Source: CAYLRY01 sp964386535 (GTDB taxonomy: Bacteria; Chloroflexota; Dehalococcoidia; Dehalococcoidales; UBA3254). Taken from it: a stretch of DNA of 25,293 nt. Shown one piece after another: positions 1 to 8,133 of this stretch (the first letter of the stretch is position 1; each line of letters starts with the position of its first letter). Below the pieces are notes generated by a model. That model was not told where the DNA came from and ran no database searches. It saw only the letters and a program-made list of their open reading frames with translations. The DNA lies in contig CAYLRY010000043.1 of assembly GCA_964386535.1 (NCBI GenBank), forward strand, positions 1-25,293. The letters are read 5' to 3'. A program made the translations under genes and the position numbers.

Positions 1-185
1 CTCTCATACTTTAATTTTAACATATTGATCAAAAATAGTCTATACTATTATGAGATAGTTACTAATTTGAATTAACGTCAGTTATAAACCGGAGCTGGTA
101 TACGGAGAAAAACAGCCAATAAAACAGCTTTTGTGATATAAGCCAAATCTTGCCTCTGCAAAACGGTAGGCCGGACGATCCAGGG
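1..185. other. gene-free left edge, downstream of glgP
   Basis: AT-rich stretch beyond the 3' end of the minus-strand glucan phosphorylase gene. I see no open frame of note and no convincing stem followed by a T-run that would serve as its terminator. A TATACT-like box near position 41 has no matching -35 box at normal spacing. Confidence 0.4.
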
Positions 186-2708
186 TTATGGTTCATACCA
201 CAAAATATGGTTTGCTTCCAAAGGTACTATGGCGCCTTTATAATACGGGATTATGCGCGGTGTATAGTGCTCCGCCGGTCTGCGCACAGGTATACTGATG
301 TTGTAAAGATAACCGTTCTGTGAACTTGATAAGGCTTTTGTCATCTCCATGTTATAAATTTCAGGTCCGGTGCTGCCCGTTGGATCGGCATATAGCTGAA
401 CCTGAACCATCTTCGGATCAAGTTCGTCGAGGTAAACAGGAACTGTGAAAATATATGAATCCTTGCCCTTCTGCATATCCAGCTTGCCGAAATACAACTT
501 ATTCCAGTGCCTATCTAATAAATCATGCCACTGGCAAAGGATAGCCGCCTTCCCGGATCCTTCCGATATACGTTCATCATAAGTTTGCATTGCGTTAATA
601 TAAAGGCGATCAATATATTCTCTCAACATCCGATTGGCGCTGAACTGGGGGGTGAGTTCAGCCATACTGGTGCGCATGCGGGCTATCCACGCAACGGGTA
701 TGCCGCGATTGTCACGTTCATAAAAGCAAGGTATTATCTCTTCTTCCAGGAGATGGTAGAGCTGTTCTGCCTCCTGCCTGTCCCAATCAGCATCATCATG
801 TTCCTGCCCGTCACCAAGGGCCCATCCAACTTCAGGACGATATGCTTCAGCCCACCAGCCGTCTCGTTCGGAAAGATTCAAACCCCCGTTTACCAGTACT
901 TTCATACCACTGGTGCCGCAGGCTTCCCAGGGCCGGCGAGGTGTATTTATCCAGAGATCCACTCCCTGGACGAGCTGTTCAGCCACCGCCATATCATAGT
1001 CAGCAATGAATATAGCGTGAGATCTGATATCCTGGCGGCTTAAAAACTGCAGCCATGCCTGTATCATCGTTTTACCATCACTGTCATGAGGATGAGCTTT
1101 GCCAGCAATAATGAGCTGGACCGGCCGCTGGCGGTGATTAAGTATCCGAGCCAGACGTTCAGGGTCATGGAGCAGCATATTGGGGCGCTTGTAGCTGGCA
1201 AAACGGCGTGCGAAACCTATTGTAAGCGCATTGGGATCTAATACCTGCTCGTATTCGTTTATTGAATGAGAAGTATGGCCTGGTGGTGCGAATTGCCGTA
1301 CCTGCCGCTCTCTCACGTATTGTACCAATTGCCTGGACTGACTCATACGGAATTCCCAAACAACTTCATCAGAGACTTTTTTCAAATCATAGAGTATATT
1401 ATCCAGTGTGCCCAGCCAGCGGTCTTTCCCACAAGCATCACTCCAGAGTTTATCAGCAGCCTCCGAGTCCCAGGAGGGCATGTGAACACCGTTAGTAACG
1501 CAGGTAACGGGTACTTCCGCTTGCGGCCAGCGAGGGAAAAGAGGTTGAAAGATGCGGCGGCTAACCTCTCCGTGCAATCGACTAACGCCATTTGCATTGC
1601 CTGAACCCCTGAGGGCCAGGTAAGCCATGCTGAACGGTTCCTGTAAATTATCAGGATCTTTGCGACCGAGAGCCAGTAGACCTGGCGTACCGATACCCAG
1701 AATATCCGCATATTTCCGGAAATAGTGGTCTACCAGTCCCGGATTAAAAACATCAAAGCCGGCCTCGACGGGAGTATGAGTGGTAAAGATGTTGCCTGCC
1801 CGGGTTGCTGATAGTGCCACATTGAAGGGCTGGCCGCTAAACTCCATGTATAAGCGCGCTCTTTCCATTACCGCCAGTGCTGCATGTCCTTCATTCAAAT
1901 GGCAGATTTTCATTTCACCGCCCATGCTGTGCAGCATTCTCCAGCCGCCTATACCGAGCACTATCTCCTGCTGCAGGCGCAGCTCCGAACTCCCCCCATA
2001 TAATTCGCTGGTTATCCCTCGATCTGCCGGACTATTTATTGGATCATTGCTATCCAGTAGATAAAGCTTTACTCGCCCCACCCTGGCTTCCCAAATGCGC
2101 AACCACAGGTTTCTGCCAGGGAAATCCAGCTTAACACGGAGCCACTCTCCATGTGGGTCTCTGACCGGCTGGACAGGCAACTGGCTGGGATCATTAAAAG
2201 GATAGAATTCAATCTGTGCCCCCTGAGCATCCAAAGCCTGCCGGAAATAACCTTGCTGGTACAGCAGGCCAACTCCAATGACCGGAACACCCAGGTCACT
2301 CGCCGTTTTTAGATAATCACCTGCAAGAACGCCGAGACCTCCCGAGTATAGAGGCAATGCCTCGCTCAACCCAAATTCCATACTGAAGTAAGCTACGCTC
2401 AGACGCGATTGTGGATAAGCCTGGTGGAACCATGCATCTCCTTGTATTGCCTTCTCATGTGCTGTCAACATGTCTTTCATAAAACTACGAAAATCCGGAT
2501 CGACAGCCAGCTCCTCAAGCCGTGTGGTGGATACGGTCTGCAGAATCACCCACGGATTACGGGTAATATCCCAGGTTTCAGGGTCAATACGTTCCCAAAG
2601 CTTATCAGTAGCATGGTTCCACGACCAACGTAAATCCAGCGCCAGGTCCACAAGACCCTCCAGGCCTTGCGGCAGCGGACGTTGAAAACAGTGTTCAGAT
2701 TCCGTCAT
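186..2708 (-). CDS. glgP: alpha-glucan (glycogen/maltodextrin) phosphorylase, DUF3417 type
   Basis: Cytoplasmic GT35 enzyme that uses phosphate to release glucose-1-phosphate from alpha-1,4-glucans. The 840-residue protein opens with a DUF3417 domain (about 1-110), which marks the short alpha-glucan phosphorylases of bacteria and archaea rather than the E. coli MalP type. The GT35 core follows: a glycine-rich stretch at 122-131 (YSGGLGVLAG), NEGHAA at 273, HTPVEAG at 311, FARRFASYKRP near 499-509, and the PLP-lysine motif GTSGMK, with K603 as the likely cofactor lysine. Length is normal for the family and no break is seen. It lies 74 bp downstream of pfkA on the same strand, so the pair probably feeds glycogen-derived hexose phosphate into glycolysis. 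No good Shine-Dalgarno precedes the ATG; instead a small hairpin abuts it. Confidence 0.93.
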   Translation of the reverse strand: MTESEHCFQRPLPQGLEGLVDLALDLRWSWNHATDKLWERIDPETWDITRNPWVILQTVSTTRLEELAVDPDFRSFMKDMLTAHEKAIQGDAWFHQAYPQSRLSVAYFSMEFGLSEALPLYSGGLGVLAGDYLKTASDLGVPVIGVGLLYQQGYFRQALDAQGAQIEFYPFNDPSQLPVQPVRDPHGEWLRVKLDFPGRNLWLRIWEARVGRVKLYLLDSNDPINSPADRGITSELYGGSSELRLQQEIVLGIGGWRMLHSMGGEMKICHLNEGHAALAVMERARLYMEFSGQPFNVALSATRAGNIFTTHTPVEAGFDVFNPGLVDHYFRKYADILGIGTPGLLALGRKDPDNLQEPFSMAYLALRGSGNANGVSRLHGEVSRRIFQPLFPRWPQAEVPVTCVTNGVHMPSWDSEAADKLWSDACGKDRWLGTLDNILYDLKKVSDEVVWEFRMSQSRQLVQYVRERQVRQFAPPGHTSHSINEYEQVLDPNALTIGFARRFASYKRPNMLLHDPERLARILNHRQRPVQLIIAGKAHPHDSDGKTMIQAWLQFLSRQDIRSHAIFIADYDMAVAEQLVQGVDLWINTPRRPWEACGTSGMKVLVNGGLNLSERDGWWAEAYRPEVGWALGDGQEHDDADWDRQEAEQLYHLLEEEIIPCFYERDNRGIPVAWIARMRTSMAELTPQFSANRMLREYIDRLYINAMQTYDERISEGSGKAAILCQWHDLLDRHWNKLYFGKLDMQKGKDSYIFTVPVYLDELDPKMVQVQLYADPTGSTGPEIYNMEMTKALSSSQNGYLYNISIPVRRPAEHYTPRIIPYYKGAIVPLEANHILWYEP

Positions 2709-2721
2709 TGGACTTCGTCCA
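2709..2721 (-). promoter_or_regulatory. small hairpin directly before the glgP start codon
   Basis: On the coding strand TGGAC, loop GAA, GTCCA lies immediately before the ATG, where a Shine-Dalgarno would be expected. The five-base-pair stem is seen; an effect on translation initiation is inference. Confidence 0.35.
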
Positions 2722-2782
2722 TAGTTTATGTTGAGAAGTGTCTAGATCTTGCATCGTAATCGGCGTTTATAAAAACCATCAT

Positions 2783-3748
2783 TTACCAAATTTGGTGAAA
2801 AAGCTGCACGAGTAGAGGGTTAAGCTCTTTTTTCTTCTCATAGGTGTCTCTCAAGGGGGTATAGGTTACAGTGCCTCCGACTATGCCCACCATATGTCCC
2901 TTGATACCACCGGCTAAAGCTTGAACCGCTGTAGCACCGAGTTCGGTACCTAGGATGCGGTCGTTAACAGTCGGATTACCTCCTCTCTGCACATGACCTA
3001 AAACACATACTCTGGTCTCAAAACCGGTTTTTTCAGTAACTGTCTGGGCCAATTGAAAGCTAAACCCCGGTTTTTCTGTCTCTGCAACTACCACAATAGC
3101 ACTCTTTTTCCCCAATCTTCGACCTTCTTGAAGTTTCTGACAGATTTCTTCGATGTTGAGTTGATTCTCAGGGATAACCAGGCTATCAGCTCCGCCGGCT
3201 ATACCTGCTTGAAGTGCAATAAAACCAGTATGGTGTCCCATAACCTCAACAAAGAAGGCTCTTTCAAAAGTACGTGCGGTATCCCGGATTCTATCAATGG
3301 CCTCTATTGCACAATTAACTGCAGTGTCAAAGCCTATGGTGAAATCAGTCCCATATACATCGTTGTCAATGGTGCCCGGAATACCAATGATGCTGATTGT
3401 GCATTCCTCTACCAGCCGAGTACCGCCGCGGAAAGTTCCATCACCACCAATCAGTATCAACCCTTCGATTCTATTTTTTACCAGGTTTTCTATAGCCTGT
3501 TTTCTTCCGGCAAACGTTTCAAATTCAGGGCAACGGCTGCTTTCCAGGATGCTGCCGCCGGTGTGAATAATATTGGATATATCATTTCTGGTCAGGGCCT
3601 GCATTTCGTTTGTTATAAGTCCCGTATATCCCCGTCTTATTCCTACGATTTCAATCCCGTAGCCGATGGCTGTACGCACAGCAGCCCTTATACAGGCATT
3701 CATGCCCGGAGCGTCGCCACCGCTGGTCAACAGTCCTATCCGTTTCAT
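2783..3748 (-). CDS. pfkA: ATP-dependent 6-phosphofructokinase
   Basis: Phosphorylates fructose-6-phosphate to fructose-1,6-bisphosphate in the cytoplasm. The start chosen is the ATG at 3748, because GGGAGG sits about 6 nt before it; an upstream in-frame ATG at 3772 has no such site. The resulting 321 residues match the bacterial PfkA length of about 320. Motifs: GGDAPGMNA at 10-18, nucleotide loop GGDGT at 101-105, PGTIDND at 124-130 with the catalytic Asp at 128, VEVMGHHTG near 168, and VQRGG in the C-terminal half. Gly after GGD (G104) together with Gly at 125 is the pattern of ATP-using enzymes; PPi-using forms carry Asp and Lys. It is followed by glgP on the same strand, probably as one operon. 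Confidence 0.95.
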   Translation of the reverse strand: MKRIGLLTSGGDAPGMNACIRAAVRTAIGYGIEIVGIRRGYTGLITNEMQALTRNDISNIIHTGGSILESSRCPEFETFAGRKQAIENLVKNRIEGLILIGGDGTFRGGTRLVEECTISIIGIPGTIDNDVYGTDFTIGFDTAVNCAIEAIDRIRDTARTFERAFFVEVMGHHTGFIALQAGIAGGADSLVIPENQLNIEEICQKLQEGRRLGKKSAIVVVAETEKPGFSFQLAQTVTEKTGFETRVCVLGHVQRGGNPTVNDRILGTELGATAVQALAGGIKGHMVGIVGGTVTYTPLRDTYEKKKELNPLLVQLFHQIW

Positions 3749-3809
3749 ATCAACCTCCCTCAACATGATCATTTTATGCTATAAATACATAGACCAGATT
3801 GTTAGCCAC

Positions 3810-3974
3810 CTATCTTAATTTTACATCTGCCGGAATGGTAATACCCATGTGAAGACGAATAATATAACCTATCACGAATTCACGAGCGGTTATACGGCCA
3901 CATTTGCCTTTTTTCCTGATGACAGCTTTAATAGCCAGTTTAGCTTTCAAAGGGGCAACAAAGTTGTTCTTCAT
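3810..3974 (-). CDS. small basic protein, unknown (54 aa)
   Basis: Open frame of 54 codons starting MKNNFVAPLKAKLAIKAV and rich in Lys and Arg, ending 62 bp before the pfkA start on the same strand. A purine stretch, AGGGAAAG, precedes the ATG at plausible distance. I do not recognise a family. It lies in the gap between the TrkA-C gene and pfkA and could be a real small gene or the tail of a decayed one; in-frame stops occur upstream of the ATG. Nothing in the sequence tells its function. Confidence 0.35.
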   Translation of the reverse strand: MKNNFVAPLKAKLAIKAVIRKKGKCGRITAREFVIGYIIRLHMGITIPADVKLR

Positions 3975-4102
3975 ATTATCTTTCCCTGTACGTTTTATCT
4001 CAAAAAGTGACGGCCATCAAAGATGCTCAAGTAGTCTTCGTCTCCGGTATCATGCTGCAATATGGCCTTTTACCCAGGCCATCCCGGTATCCATCCGTGG
4101 CT

Positions 4103-4777
4103 TTATCTTTTTAATAGACCTTCAAGCTTACTTAAATCTCCATACAGTATGATATAATCCCTTCTATTGATTAATTCATCTGAACCGGGACTGGATATCC
4201 AGTGATCTCCCCTTTCGATCCCTAAAACAATAAAATCTCCCAGTTTCATGTCACTCAGTTGAATTCCAACAGTTTTAGAAGATAGCTCGATTATTGGTAT
4301 GCGACTAATTCCAAATCCGTCCGCCAGATGTAGAAGATGTTCTGCTTTAGGACTGGCGGAGAAAAAGCGCCCTCTAAGAAGACGTTTTTGAACCAAATTC
4401 TCCCAATTGCGATTTAAACCGCTATATCGGGCGATTACATAGATCAGGATAATACCCGCGATAAGAACACCAAGCACGATGGCCAATTCATAATCTGTGC
4501 TGGTTGTCAATGATGAAGTGGCCGTTACGATTGCTGCCAGAATTCCGGCGTTTCCTAATACAATAAGCCAGGTAATAATCTTACGCCTCTGAGGATGACT
4601 AACAACCATTTCAGATTCCTTTGTAGTAAATCCGGCTCTGGTGAATGCGGATAGAGCTTGAAAGGAGGCCGTTTTTTCATCCAGTCCGGTCATTCTTAAA
4701 GCAATCGCGCCTGCCCGCACAATAAGTACGGATGCGATTATAACCAGCAGTGTCGGTATTACCAGATATAGTCCCAT
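4103..4777 (-). CDS. membrane protein with C-terminal TrkA-C (RCK_C) domain
   Basis: Protein of 224 residues with an N-terminal membrane helix (about 3-25), a hydrophilic stretch, two further hydrophobic segments (about 68-92 and 97-117), and a cytoplasmic C-terminal domain (about 150-224) of the TrkA-C/RCK_C type found in ligand-gated ion transport systems. The pattern KTVGIQLSDMKLGDFIVLGI followed by a WISSPGSDELINRRD-like strand-turn is typical of that domain. It has no NAD-binding TrkA-N domain and no pore, so it is not itself a full transporter. A strong site, AAAGGAG, precedes the ATG. A promoter with a perfect palindrome in its spacer lies about 50 bp upstream. Role is probably ligand sensing at the membrane; specificity unknown. 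Confidence 0.75.
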   Translation of the reverse strand: MGLYLVIPTLLVIIASVLIVRAGAIALRMTGLDEKTASFQALSAFTRAGFTTKESEMVVSHPQRRKIITWLIVLGNAGILAAIVTATSSLTTSTDYELAIVLGVLIAGIILIYVIARYSGLNRNWENLVQKRLLRGRFFSASPKAEHLLHLADGFGISRIPIIELSSKTVGIQLSDMKLGDFIVLGIERGDHWISSPGSDELINRRDYIILYGDLSKLEGLLKR

Positions 4778-4826
4778 TTTTTTCTCCTTTCGCTGGGCAG
4801 GATAATCGTGTCAGCGCTCTGCTATT

Positions 4827-4854
4827 ACTTTACAACTAGTTGTACAATACCCAA
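4827..4854 (-). promoter_or_regulatory. promoter with palindromic operator for the TrkA-C gene
   Basis: On the minus strand TTGGGT (4849-4854), 16-bp spacer, TAAAGT (4827-4832), about 50 bp before the TrkA-C start. The spacer and -10 box overlap a perfect 14-bp palindrome, TACAACTAGTTGTA, at 4831-4844. Such a placement suits a repressor; the protein is unknown. Confidence 0.45.
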
Positions 4855-5217
4855 CTGTTGATTAATCCTTGTATCATAAAGCTTATTGACCAGCTATAGT
4901 AGAGGAAGGCGGTAAAAACTCGTGACTCCCAATCTCGAAAGCTGGATTAATGTCTTCAACACCGGCCCCAAATGTACAAAGTCTAATTACAGTATAAGAT
5001 ATGATATATTAGCAAAGTCTAATTAAGGATCCATACTGATCGAGAAGATAAAATTGAGGTAATCGCGTAAAAAATATGGAAGTAAGCAGAATGTGTACTA
5101 ATAGGCGGTATAGCATACGCTGAATCAGAGTTGGGGTAATTTGAGAGCAACTAAAAAATCCAGACGAAAATGGGGAGTATCAAATGTCGTTCCAAAGCAA
5201 TTGATGTTGTGTTTACA
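4855..5217. other. gene-free stretch with a 13-bp direct repeat
   Basis: No open frame longer than about 15 codons with a start site. CAAAGTCTAATTA occurs twice (4977-4989 and 5013-5025), 36 bp apart start to start. The rest is AT-rich and I see no other structure before the large palindrome at 5218. Confidence 0.5.
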
Positions 5218-5277
5218 CAGACCAGAAAAATAACAAGGGAAATTTACGTAAATTTCCCTTGTTATTTTTCTGGTCTG
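5218..5277. repeat. perfect 60-bp palindrome with no spacer
   Basis: Arms of 30 bp (5218-5247 and 5248-5277) are exact reverse complements with no loop. The outer part carries an A-tract on the left arm and a T-tract on the right arm around an AACAAGGGAAATTT core, so on either strand the transcript would fold into a long hairpin. It lies about 80 bp past the end of the secreted Cys-rich gene and may act as a bidirectional terminator, be the relic of a mobile element, or be an assembly artefact. Confidence 0.9.
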
Positions 5278-5279
5278 AT

Positions 5280-5329
5280 ATTCAGGTAACGTTGTTTCGC
5301 GGTAACGGCTATTTCAAATGTACCTGAAT
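5280..5329. repeat. second inverted repeat next to the 60-bp palindrome
   Basis: Arms ATTCAGGTA (5280-5288) and TACCTGAAT (5321-5329) are exact reverse complements, with a smaller nested CGTT/AACG pair inside. It lies between the end of the Cys-rich gene and the large palindrome, so the two would form consecutive hairpins in that gene's 3' transcript. Confidence 0.6.
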
Positions 5330-5354
5330 GGGTCTATATTTAGGTTTTCAATCT

Positions 5355-5609
5355 CTATTTACCGTTCTGTTGGCCGTGCGGGCCAGGATCCGAGTAATAG
5401 TAATTATATGAGTTATTGATCGGTGTGCAGTCATCGCAGACGCCATCGCCACAAGGACATTGCCCGCAAAGACACTTCTGTCCCTGGTTTTGAGTCTGGG
5501 TGCCAATACCGGGATTGTTACCAGCTGCGCTAACAGTCCCCGCAATAGCTACTGCCAGGACGACTACGACTACCATGGATGCCCCTAAAATCGTGAACAA
5601 TCTCTTCAT
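5355..5609 (-). CDS. small secreted Cys-rich protein (84 aa)
   Basis: Residues 1-29 form a clear signal peptide: Lys-Arg start, a Val/Ala-rich core, and a VSA-A cleavage site. The exported part is only about 55 residues. It is Gln/Asn/Gly-rich and holds six Cys at 46, 48, 51, 53, 58 and 61 (C-x-C-x2-C-x-C-x4-C-x2-C), then a Tyr/Asn-rich tail. The Cys spacing suggests metal binding or paired disulfides; neither can be told from sequence. AGAGGTG precedes the ATG at good distance. An inverted repeat lies about 65 bp upstream and large hairpins lie downstream, so it is probably a single-gene transcript. I do not recognise the family. Confidence 0.7.
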   Translation of the reverse strand: MKRLFTILGASMVVVVVLAVAIAGTVSAAGNNPGIGTQTQNQGQKCLCGQCPCGDGVCDDCTPINNSYNYYYSDPGPHGQQNGK

Positions 5610-5671
5610 AATAACACCTCTTTCCCCTTTTTATTTTACCGTTACCAATATGATTAACGAAGAAAGGAGGA

Positions 5672-5695
5672 GATTGTTACAACGTACTAACAATC
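5672..5695. promoter_or_regulatory. operator-like inverted repeat upstream of the Cys-rich gene
   Basis: GATTGTT (5672-5678) and AACAATC (5689-5695) are exact inverted arms separated by 10 bp, about 65 bp upstream of the secreted protein's start. A GGAGGAG purine run lies beside it on the plus strand without a usable gene behind it. Confidence 0.3.
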
Positions 5696-6062
5696 GAAAA
5701 AAATTACGGTCCCGCAGGAACAAGAGCTGTATGCCGTAAATTAATTTGCTTAGTGAGTTGATTCAAGCATCTCATCCATGGACTAAATATCCATTTGCCT
5801 GATTTCAACTCCCCCGTTTTACATGTCATAGCCTGTTCCCTTATCAGCAAGACTCTCCCGGGCAATTACCATATCATGTTTATGCGATAGAAGTGGCTCG
5901 GCTACTTTTATCGCCCTGTTTTTTAATTGCTATCTCATAAACCGTAAAGTAAAGCAACATCGAGGTTATGGTTGATACCAGATTTTCCAACTTATAAAAG
6001 CCATATATAAAATTTTTGAACTGCCTTCCTTATATGACCAGCCCGAGTATAAAGGCTATATA
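5696..6062. other. gene-free stretch before the MITE-like repeats
   Basis: No open frame with a start site and coding character on either strand. It is AT-rich and carries no obvious terminator or promoter. It separates the host-like left part from the repeats that border the foreign block. Confidence 0.4.
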
Positions 6063-6164
6063 CCAAAATCCGCTATCTAATAGCTTCAAACAGGCGCAAG
6101 GTTTCTGCACTAATTTGATGAAAAAATCCAAGCTCGTTTAGCTTTGTTTGATGGTGAATCAAGG
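6063..6164 (+). repeat. MITE-like repeat, copy A
   Basis: About 100 bp, starting CCAAAATCCGCTATCTAATAG and ending GATGGTGAATCAAGG, so its ends are imperfect inverted repeats of the form ATYCRCCATCAAA. It matches the reverse complement of copy B (13238-13340) at about 86% by hand count, with a fully identical last 32 bp. No coding capacity. Its ends resemble those of the IS1380-family element at 11705, which could have moved it. Confidence 0.75.
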
Positions 6165-6168
6165 TATA

Positions 6169-6300
6169 CCCAAATCCGCCATCAAACAAGGCTAATCAAG
6201 CTTATGTAAGTTCACTTGACTTAAAAGTCAATTCAGGCTCAAAATAGTTAACATAATTTATTGGTCTAGGCTAGGAAAAAATTTAGATGGCGGATCGAGG
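6169..6300 (+). repeat. second MITE-like repeat with the same ends
   Basis: Starts CCCAAATCCGCCATCAAACA a few bases after copy A and ends TTTAGATGGCGGATCGAGG. The ends match the IS-type ends, but the inside differs from copy A. It is about 132 bp with no open frame. Confidence 0.55.
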
Positions 6301-6487
6301 TATAGGTAAACTCTTGCACGACTTAATGGCATCAGAGCACAAAGCTAAACTACCGGTGACGAACAATATTTTAGTTTCGCATTCACCAAGACCAGGTTGA
6401 CGACCAGAGAATAAACCCCAATACGGTACATATTTCTGATGAAGGTAAAAAAATAGAGCCGACTTTTAATTACAGCTCTAGTACTGT

Positions 6488-7402
6488 TTGGGAAACACCT
6501 ACTGCACGATTGCGATGAACCTGAAACACGGCTCGGACGTACAGGCAGCAGCCGAGGCGATGCTGCTGGACCATAAAGAAAAGGATTACCTCGGTAAGCT
6601 GGAAACAGGCTACGGAATAGTGAAACTCCAGGGCAGGTGGTTCACTCCATTCCTTGTGAAATTTCCATTGCTGCCCCTGAAAAAGGGAACAGTGACAGAT
6701 GAGGCGCTAAAAAGCGAAATGCTGGGTTATTCGGACAGGCTGGGGATAATCCAGCTTGAGCAGAGTTTACAGGAAGCAATTCGGGATTTACAGGCTGCTG
6801 GCAAAGAAAAGGAAAACGAAAAACCTAACCAGCAAGAGCAGACGCTGCTAGCAGATATAACAAAAAACAAGGTATCAGGTCTTGTAGAGAGGTATAGAAG
6901 GCTGGGCTTGAACGTGTATCAAGGGAATAAACTAAGGGATTCGATGAGCCATAAAGGCCTGATAGAAATAAAACAGATTCCGATAAAAACCGGAAGGCTG
7001 ACAGTTCTGGAAATAACAGAAAAAGGGAAGGAAGCGCTCGAAAGCCTGGGATATAAAATAGGGCCTGGGCATATCAGAGGCTTCGAGCATGAGCTCTGGA
7101 AGAAAAAAATAGTTGAGCATTATAGAGCCAGGGGCTATAAAGTAGAAGAGGAAAAACCGATTGGCGCAGGCAAGGCCGTTGACCTGGTCGCCAGGAAAAA
7201 TAATGAGGAAATTGCGATTGAGATAGAGACCGGGAAGTCGGATGCAATTTACAATATAAGGAAGGATTTGGAGGCGGGCTTCAGGCAGATTATATCGGTA
7301 GTGCTCAATGCCGAGGTGAAAGTGGAAATTGAAAAGCAGCTTGAAGAGTCAGGTCTGGGTAGGAACAAAAAAATAAAAGTGATATCTCAACTTGAGCTTT
7401 AA
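6488..7402 (+). pseudogene. C-terminal fragment of a HerA-like (DUF87) ATPase with nuclease-like tail
   Basis: The first residues (IAMNLKHGSDVQAAAEAM, then GYGIVKLQGRWFTPFLVKFP) match the end of archaeal-type HerA/DUF87 ATPases, but the Walker A and B parts that should precede them are absent, and a TAG lies in frame just before position 6482. The only possible start is a TTG in the middle of the conserved region, so I call it 5'-truncated. Residues 110-195 look like a winged helix. Residues 200-304 resemble a PD-(D/E)XK fold: E at FEHELW, VDLVAR, then EIAIEIETGKSD. Archaeal plasmid and virus ATPases often carry such a tail. The remaining frame is intact over 300 codons, so a stand-alone product cannot be excluded. 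Its 3' end overlaps hepT by 4 bp, convergently. Confidence 0.6.
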
Positions 7403-7764
7403 CTGGTGTCGCCCTTGTTAGTGGCTTTTTCAAGCATATCAGATATTGCTGGCTTCAGCTTGGGAAGGTCTTCATTTAAGGTTTTCCAGACCACCTGGAG
7501 ATTCAGGCCGAAGTACTCGTGAATCAGCTTATCCCGGATGCCTGCCATGTCTCTCCAGGGCAAATCAGGATTCTGGCGTTTAACAGCCTCGGGTATCTTT
7601 TTGGATGCTTCTCCGATTATTTCCAGGGCCCGGATAACTGCGAACCTGGTCTTGTAGTCAGAAGAAAAGCGCTCGAAATCCATGCCCTGGGTAAACTGCT
7701 CGGCTTTTTCTATAGCGTCCAGAATATCTCTCAGGTAATCCACATACTCGCGCCCTCGCTTCAT
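7399..7764 (-). CDS. hepT: HepT-type HEPN toxin (DUF86)
   Basis: Protein of 121 residues with the HEPN RNase motif R-x4-H-x-Y: R77, H82, Y84 in RDKLIHEYF. In characterised MntA/HepT pairs, HepT cuts RNA and is silenced by AMPylation of this Tyr by MntA. The start ATG overlaps the mntA stop as ATGA, so the two genes are translationally coupled with the antidote first. The helical N-terminus (DYLRDILDAIEKAEQF) and the FAVIRALEIIGEASKKIP stretch are typical of DUF86. All key residues are present, so the toxin looks functional. It lies between the truncated ATPase and the Cys-rich nuclease gene, a usual place for a maintenance module. Confidence 0.88.
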   Translation of the reverse strand: MKRGREYVDYLRDILDAIEKAEQFTQGMDFERFSSDYKTRFAVIRALEIIGEASKKIPEAVKRQNPDLPWRDMAGIRDKLIHEYFGLNLQVVWKTLNEDLPKLKPAISDMLEKATNKGDTS

Positions 7765-8066
7765 ACTGCGATAACCTCGCTCAAAACTCGCTTGCCTATG
7801 GCTGGCTTCAGGGCGTCTTTCATAACCAGGTCTACTTTAACCCCCAGGAGGTCGCTCAGGTAGTGTTCCATCTCTATAAATTTCAGAAGGCTGGGCGGGT
7901 CATAAAACTCCACCAGCAGGTCCAGGTCGCTTCTCTTATGCTGTTTTCCATGGGTATATGAGCCGAAGACCCCCAGCGTTTTTACTTTATAGCGCTGCTC
8001 AAGCTCCGGCAGGTTTTGCCTCAATCCTTCCATCAATCGCTCTAGCTGAGTAGTCTGGTTTTTCAT
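7761..8066 (-). CDS. mntA: MntA-type nucleotidyltransferase antitoxin
   Basis: Protein of 101 residues with the minimal nucleotidyltransferase motif G-S-x10-D-x-D: G35, S36, D47, D49 (VFGSYTHG, then SDLDLLVEF). The family transfers AMP from ATP to the partner HEPN toxin. The start chosen is the ATG at 8066, with AAGGTGG 5 nt upstream, rather than the GTG three codons earlier. A sigma70-like promoter lies about 70 bp upstream. It overlaps hepT by 4 bp. Confidence 0.88.
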   Translation of the reverse strand: MKNQTTQLERLMEGLRQNLPELEQRYKVKTLGVFGSYTHGKQHKRSDLDLLVEFYDPPSLLKFIEMEHYLSDLLGVKVDLVMKDALKPAIGKRVLSEVIAV

Positions 8067-8133
8067 ATTAGCCACCTTGAACAGGGTATTCTGTGTTTGA
8101 ATATGGCCTGTTGTCTTGTCGCCATTGCACCAT

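Noticed and set aside
525..1043. 172-codon plus-strand frame inside glgP
   Set aside because: Antisense shadow of a clearly coding phosphorylase gene; no own signals.
3053..3784. 243-codon plus-strand frame across pfkA
   Set aside because: Antisense to intact PfkA motifs; its protein resembles nothing and has biased composition.
5651..5740. 29-codon basic frame starting MINEERRRLLQ
   Set aside because: No ribosome site before its ATG, no known family, and it lies over an inverted repeat; probably chance.
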